A DNA stretch of 8,962 nucleotides from Streptosporangiaceae bacterium. Lineage in GTDB: Bacteria; Actinomycetota; Actinomycetes; Streptosporangiales; Streptosporangiaceae. The stretch spans positions 1 to 8,962 of the forward strand of contig JASIBJ010000212.1 in the NCBI GenBank assembly GCA_030045215.1. The letters run 5' to 3'. Positions within the stretch are counted from its first letter, which is position 1; each line of letters begins with the position of its first letter. The notes below the pieces were generated by a model. The model did no database searches, was not told where the DNA came from, and saw nothing but the letters and a program-made list of their open reading frames with translations. Positions 6,105 through 8,962 of this stretch are shown piece by piece. Position numbers and translations under genes: made by a program.

Positions 6105-6134
6105 CCGGCGCTGACTGGCTCGACTCCGGCGCTG
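6105..6134. repeat. Direct repeat CCGGCGCTG, 21 bp apart
   Basis: CCGGCGCTG occurs at 6105-6113 and 6126-6134. The 21-bp spacing is two helical turns and lies just upstream of the candidate promoter of the 190-aa gene, so both copies would face the same side of the DNA. Being all but one base G/C, the repeat may be chance. Confidence 0.3.
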
Positions 6135-6167
6135 GTCGCTGTTCCGGAGGCAGGGCGGCAGCGGCCG

Positions 6168-7568
6168 TCAGCCCGAGGAGAACTCGGCCGCGACGGCCTC
6201 GGCAACCCTCGGATAGACCTCGACCGCGCCGGCAAAGTCGGCGCCGAAATCCGCCTGGACGATCTCGACATCCATGCCGGGCTCGGGCGCCTGCTCCATC
6301 AGGTCGCCGCCGAGGTAAATGGCGACGTGCGAGATGTACTCGGGTGCTGTCGGGTCCGTGTGGTAGAAGAGCAGGTCTCCCGGCTGGAGTTCGCTCAGCG
6401 GGATGAGCGGCCCGGTCATCGCCTGGTCGACCGCGACCCGCGGCATGGTGATCCCGGCCTGGCGCATCGACCACTGCACAAGTCCCGAGCAGTCGAAGAC
6501 AAACGGCCCCGAGCCACCCCAGACGTACGGCAGGCCGAGGCGGCTCTCCGCGGCGGACAGGAACGCGCGGGTCTGCTGCGGCGTGAGGCCGGGTCCGTCT
6601 GCGGCCGTTACCCCGACGCCGCCAGCCGATCCCGGCGTCACCGGCAGGCTGCGGAGCCCGGCCTGGGCCTGCGCGACGAGGGGCACGATCGACGCATCGC
6701 GCGGCAGCACGCTCGCGACCTGGTGCATGAGAACGGTCAGCGCCGCGTGCGGTGCGCTGATCACCATGGAGTTGTCGGCGGGCAGCCCGAGGGACTGGGC
6801 GACGTGAGTTGACACCACCGCGTCGACCCCGCTGATGGCGACGGTGCCGAACCCGCCGATCCGGAGGTTCTCGGTGCGGGTCCCGGCCACCTCCACGGTG
6901 CCGCCCAGCGGCAGCCGTTCCTGCTCGCCCATGAGGTAGGAGACAGCCACGTCACCGTCGGCCACGCTTTGCCACAGCGCGTTCGACCGCGCTGTCGGCC
7001 GGGCCGCGAAGGCGCGGAACCGCGACGGGTCGACGCCGAGCATCGCGACGTAGGTGCCGTCCAGTTTGATCCTGGCCGCATCGACTGGCTCCATGGCGAC
7101 AACGCCCCGCATGCGCCGCACCGCGCCGAACGACGCCCGCGGCAGCGTGGTCGGCGCGACCACGAGCAGATCGGCAGCAAGCAGTGTGCGCAGCGGGGCG
7201 ACCACCGGGGCGGAGTTCGCCGTCAGCTGGGCCACCGGCACGGTTCCGGCGCGCCCGTCCAGGGCCTGAATGAACGTGCCTGGCTCCGGGGTTCCCGAAG
7301 CCCGCGGCTGCGATCGCGGGGTGCCGGGCGTCGCGGCGCCGGTCGACGCCGCGAACCCTCGATGACCGGTGGGGCCAGAGAAAGCCCCGTCAATGAGCCT
7401 CGGCGAGAGGCCCGCGACAATTCCGACGGCCACGGCGACCCACAGGGCGGCCCGCAGCCGGCGCCTTCCTGTGCTGACCGCCGCCCGCAGGGCAGCACGC
7501 AGGCGACGCAATCCGGGGACAACGGCGACCCGCAGGGCAGCGCGCAGGCGGCGCAGTCCGTCGCGCAC
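6168..7568 (-). CDS. Secreted/anchored NlpC/P60 peptidase with FtsX/MacB-like domain
   Basis: NlpC/P60 domains are cysteine peptidases that usually cut peptidoglycan stem peptides. With the GTG at 7568 the protein is 466 aa. Residues 4-48 are three 15-residue repeats (GLRRLRAALRVAVVP type), the last running into a hydrophobic stretch (WVAVAVGIVAGLS, about 43-55) that should act as signal or membrane anchor. A Pro/Thr/Ser-rich linker (about 65-97) follows. Residues of about 98-300 contain GVVAMEPVDAARIKLDG, MLGVDPSRFRAF and LPLGGTVEVAG, resembling the extracytoplasmic domain of FtsX/MacB permeases. The catalytic domain covers about 330-455 with Cys360 (FDCSGLVQW), His414 (ISHVAIYLGG) and probably Gln426 (MEQAPEPG) as third residue, where His or Asn is more usual. 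The start choice rests on GGAAGGAG, 5 nt before the GTG; an ATG at 7643 would add 25 residues. Extracellular wall remodelling is inferred. Confidence 0.9.
   Translation of the reverse strand: MRDGLRRLRAALRVAVVPGLRRLRAALRAAVSTGRRRLRAALWVAVAVGIVAGLSPRLIDGAFSGPTGHRGFAASTGAATPGTPRSQPRASGTPEPGTFIQALDGRAGTVPVAQLTANSAPVVAPLRTLLAADLLVVAPTTLPRASFGAVRRMRGVVAMEPVDAARIKLDGTYVAMLGVDPSRFRAFAARPTARSNALWQSVADGDVAVSYLMGEQERLPLGGTVEVAGTRTENLRIGGFGTVAISGVDAVVSTHVAQSLGLPADNSMVISAPHAALTVLMHQVASVLPRDASIVPLVAQAQAGLRSLPVTPGSAGGVGVTAADGPGLTPQQTRAFLSAAESRLGLPYVWGGSGPFVFDCSGLVQWSMRQAGITMPRVAVDQAMTGPLIPLSELQPGDLLFYHTDPTAPEYISHVAIYLGGDLMEQAPEPGMDVEIVQADFGADFAGAVEVYPRVAEAVAAEFSSG
7425..7559 (-). repeat. Three 45-bp tandem repeats in the 5' end of the NlpC/P60 gene
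   Basis: In the coding frame the units are 7559-7515, 7514-7470 and 7469-7425, translating to GLRRLRAALRVAVVP, GLRRLRAALRAAVST and GRRRLRAALWVAVAV. The unit length is a multiple of three, so gain or loss keeps the frame. DNA identity is high between the first two units and lower in the third. They follow the start codon directly and make the basic N-region before the hydrophobic segment. Confidence 0.85.
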
Positions 7569-7573
7569 CAGAA

Positions 7574-7581
7574 CTCCTTCC
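7574..7581 (-). promoter_or_regulatory. Shine-Dalgarno that sets the NlpC/P60 start
   Basis: GGAAGGAG on the minus strand lies 5 nt upstream of GTG 7568. The ATG at 7643 has no such site, and the TATAGA box only 3 nt before it would place transcription start inside that codon, so the GTG is favoured. Confidence 0.65.
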
Positions 7582-7646
7582 ACCGCGGGCATCGGCCGCA
7601 AAGACGCCGATCTCGCAAGTAACGATGCACGCGTCGCGCGCATGCG

Positions 7647-7677
7647 TCTATACCCCGACGTTCCCCATGATGGTAAA
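7647..7677 (-). promoter_or_regulatory. Candidate promoter of the NlpC/P60 gene
   Basis: TATAGA at 7652-7647 is a good -10 box; TTTACC at 7677-7672 is a possible -35 with a long 19-nt gap. It lies in the 183-nt space between the upstream stop and the chosen start, giving a leader of about 70 nt. Confidence 0.35.
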
Positions 7678-7751
7678 GGTCACGCCATCCGGCCAGTTTG
7701 CGTGACGAACGCTTGGCGAACTTCAGTGGGATAGTTGATGAAGCCGCCCAG

Positions 7752-8962
7752 TCAGCCGAGCGCCGCCGCGAGCTGATCGGGGTCGGTCACGGGCGCGCGG
7801 CAGGCGAAATCCCGGCACACGTAGGCGGCCGCCGCTCCGGCTACGGGACTGCGTCCGGCCAGCAGCGGAATCCCCGCTCCGTCGGCACCGTCACCGAGCG
7901 CGATGACGGCACCGGGAGGGGCGGCCGTCATGGCCACCACGTGCAGCGCGTCGCGCTCCTCCGACGGCGGGCCCACGATCGCGATCTCCACCGGTCCCGA
8001 CATCACCGCCTCGGCCACGGCAAGCCCCCAGCCGACGGCGCGCGGAAAGCGGGAGGCCAGCGCGGGCACGCTCGCCAGGGCCGCCATCGCGGCCTCGCGG
8101 TGCACTGCCGATCCGGTGAGTGCCGAATAGCTAAGCAGCGCCCCGGCGACCGCGAACGTGCCCGACGGGCTGGGCCCGTCCGCGACATCCGCCGGGCGGT
8201 AAATCAGCCTCTCGCTGTCGTCGGCGGTGTCGAAGAAGGCGCCGTCACTGGCCCGGAACCGGGTGAGCGCGGTGTCCAGCAGCGTCCCGGCCGTTTCCAG
8301 CCAGCCGCCAGCTCCGGTCACGCCGGCCAGAGCGATAAGACCCTCCGCGAGACAGCCGTAGTCATCGAGCACCGCGGATGCGGTCGAGGCCACGCCGTCC
8401 CTCGAGGTGCGCACGAGCCGGCTCCCGCTCAGGTGCAGGCTGGTCAGCAGTTCCGCCGCCGCGATCGCCGCCGCCACGAAATCGTCGCGGCCGAGCAGCA
8501 CGCCCGCCTCGGCCAGCGCCGCGATGGCCAGCCCATTCCACGCGGCCACGACCTTGTCGTCCCGGCCCGGCCTCGTGCGCTGCTCGCGCGCCGCGAGCAG
8601 CGCGGACCGGATCCGGTCGAGCCGGCCTTGATCGGCCGGGTCGGCGCGCAACTGCAGGACCGACTGCCCGTGCTCGAAGGTGCCAGAACTGGTCACGCCG
8701 AAGGTCTGCGCCGCGAAGGCGCCATCCGATGGCCCCAGCACGGAAGTCAGTTCGTCCGGCGTCCACACGTAGAAGGCGCCCTCGACTCCGTCGCTGTCGG
8801 CGTCCAGTGCTGCGGCGAAGCCACCCTCGGGTGTGCGCAGCTCGCGCAGCATCCAGGCACAGGTGTCCTCGGTAACCCGCCGGGCAAGCGCGCTCCGGGT
8901 CCGGCGCCACAGGTGGGCGTAAACGCGGGCAAGCAACGCGTTGTCATACAGCATCTTCTCGA
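7752..8962 (-). CDS. YyaL/DUF255 thioredoxin-domain protein, C-terminal part (partial)
   Basis: The frame is open through the right edge, so the N-terminal thioredoxin-like (DUF255) domain is missing and only about 403 residues are seen. The edge codons read EKMLYDNALL, matching the family signature HFEKMLYDNA, so the ATG at 8954 is internal, not the start. The visible part is the six-hairpin-like alpha/alpha region: GGFAAALDADSDGVEG and FYVWTPDEL correspond to the conserved GGFYSALDADSEG..FYVWT segment, and KVVAAWNGLAIAALA to the K..TSWNGL segment. The C-terminus keeps the YVCRDFACRAPVTDP motif with two Cys. The family (human SPATS20, Bacillus YyaL) has no firmly established reaction; redox and sugar-epimerase-like roles have been proposed from folds. 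M. tuberculosis Rv1084 is the likely counterpart and lies near the prenyltransferase Rv1086 there too. The stop is TGA at 7754-7752. Confidence 0.93.
   Translation of the reverse strand, partial: EKMLYDNALLARVYAHLWRRTRSALARRVTEDTCAWMLRELRTPEGGFAAALDADSDGVEGAFYVWTPDELTSVLGPSDGAFAAQTFGVTSSGTFEHGQSVLQLRADPADQGRLDRIRSALLAAREQRTRPGRDDKVVAAWNGLAIAALAEAGVLLGRDDFVAAAIAAAELLTSLHLSGSRLVRTSRDGVASTASAVLDDYGCLAEGLIALAGVTGAGGWLETAGTLLDTALTRFRASDGAFFDTADDSERLIYRPADVADGPSPSGTFAVAGALLSYSALTGSAVHREAAMAALASVPALASRFPRAVGWGLAVAEAVMSGPVEIAIVGPPSEERDALHVVAMTAAPPGAVIALGDGADGAGIPLLAGRSPVAGAAAAYVCRDFACRAPVTDPDQLAAALG

Noticed and set aside
6061..6474. N-terminal extension of the 190-aa protein to 328 aa
   Set aside because: The added 138 residues overlap the end of the NlpC/P60 gene in another frame, are Arg/Gly/Pro-rich, and the conserved protein begins at 6060.
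7569..7643. Longer NlpC/P60 start at ATG 7643
   Set aside because: No Shine-Dalgarno there, and the nearest -10 box is only 3 nt upstream, so the transcript would begin inside the codon; GTG 7568 has an excellent site.
7695..7722. AGTTTGC/GCGAACT hairpin after the YyaL-like gene as a terminator
   Set aside because: In minus-strand RNA the stem carries a C-A mismatch and no T-run follows; too weak to call.
1..8962. CRISPR, transposon, prophage, integron or tRNA signals
   Set aside because: No spaced direct repeats of CRISPR type, transposase, integrase or cloverleaf-like sequence seen on either strand by eye.

Overview
The window is high-GC DNA with strong G/C bias at third codon positions. 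All credible genes lie on the minus strand, so transcription runs from high to low coordinates. Protein similarities (a PIN-PhoH protein, a Z-farnesyl diphosphate synthase-like prenyltransferase close to mycobacterial Rv1086, and a secreted NlpC/P60 protein) and the mix of leaderless-looking starts with strong Shine-Dalgarno starts point to an actinomycete chromosome. There are no tRNA or rRNA genes, CRISPR arrays, transposases or phage genes.

Layout in transcription order. (1) 8962-7752: C-terminal two thirds or so of a YyaL/DUF255 'thioredoxin domain-containing' protein; its N-terminal thioredoxin part lies outside the window. (2) 7568-6168: a secreted or membrane-anchored NlpC/P60 peptidase with an FtsX/MacB-like extracytoplasmic region, whose N-terminus carries three 15-residue tandem repeats. 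(3) 6060-5488: a 190-aa conserved actinobacterial protein of unknown function with an operator-like palindrome on its start codon. (4) A 303-bp intergenic region with a strong hairpin, a candidate promoter and a possible leader stem. (5) 5184-3298: a GTP-type phosphoenolpyruvate carboxykinase homologue that is unusual at several canonical catalytic positions. (6) 3215-2403: an unrecognised protein whose frame runs 104 nt into the next gene. (7) 2506-1745: a short-chain cis-prenyltransferase of the Rv1086 type. (8) 1514-156: a PIN-PhoH RNase/helicase. (9) 86-1: start of a further minus-strand reading frame.

From memory, Mycobacterium tuberculosis has the same trio in the same region (Rv1084 YyaL-like, Rv1086 prenyltransferase, Rv1095 phoH2), so this looks like a conserved actinobacterial core neighbourhood with local insertions. 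The genes do not form one evident pathway. Prenyl-lipid and wall metabolism (prenyltransferase, NlpC/P60), gluconeogenesis/anaplerosis (PEPCK) and RNA metabolism (PhoH) sit side by side, mostly as separate transcription units; only the 3215-2403 frame and the prenyltransferase look coupled.

I found no convincing new multi-gene system. The best leads are the PEPCK with altered metal-ligand and P-loop residues, the start-proximal repeats in the NlpC/P60 gene, and the palindrome over the start of the 190-aa gene.
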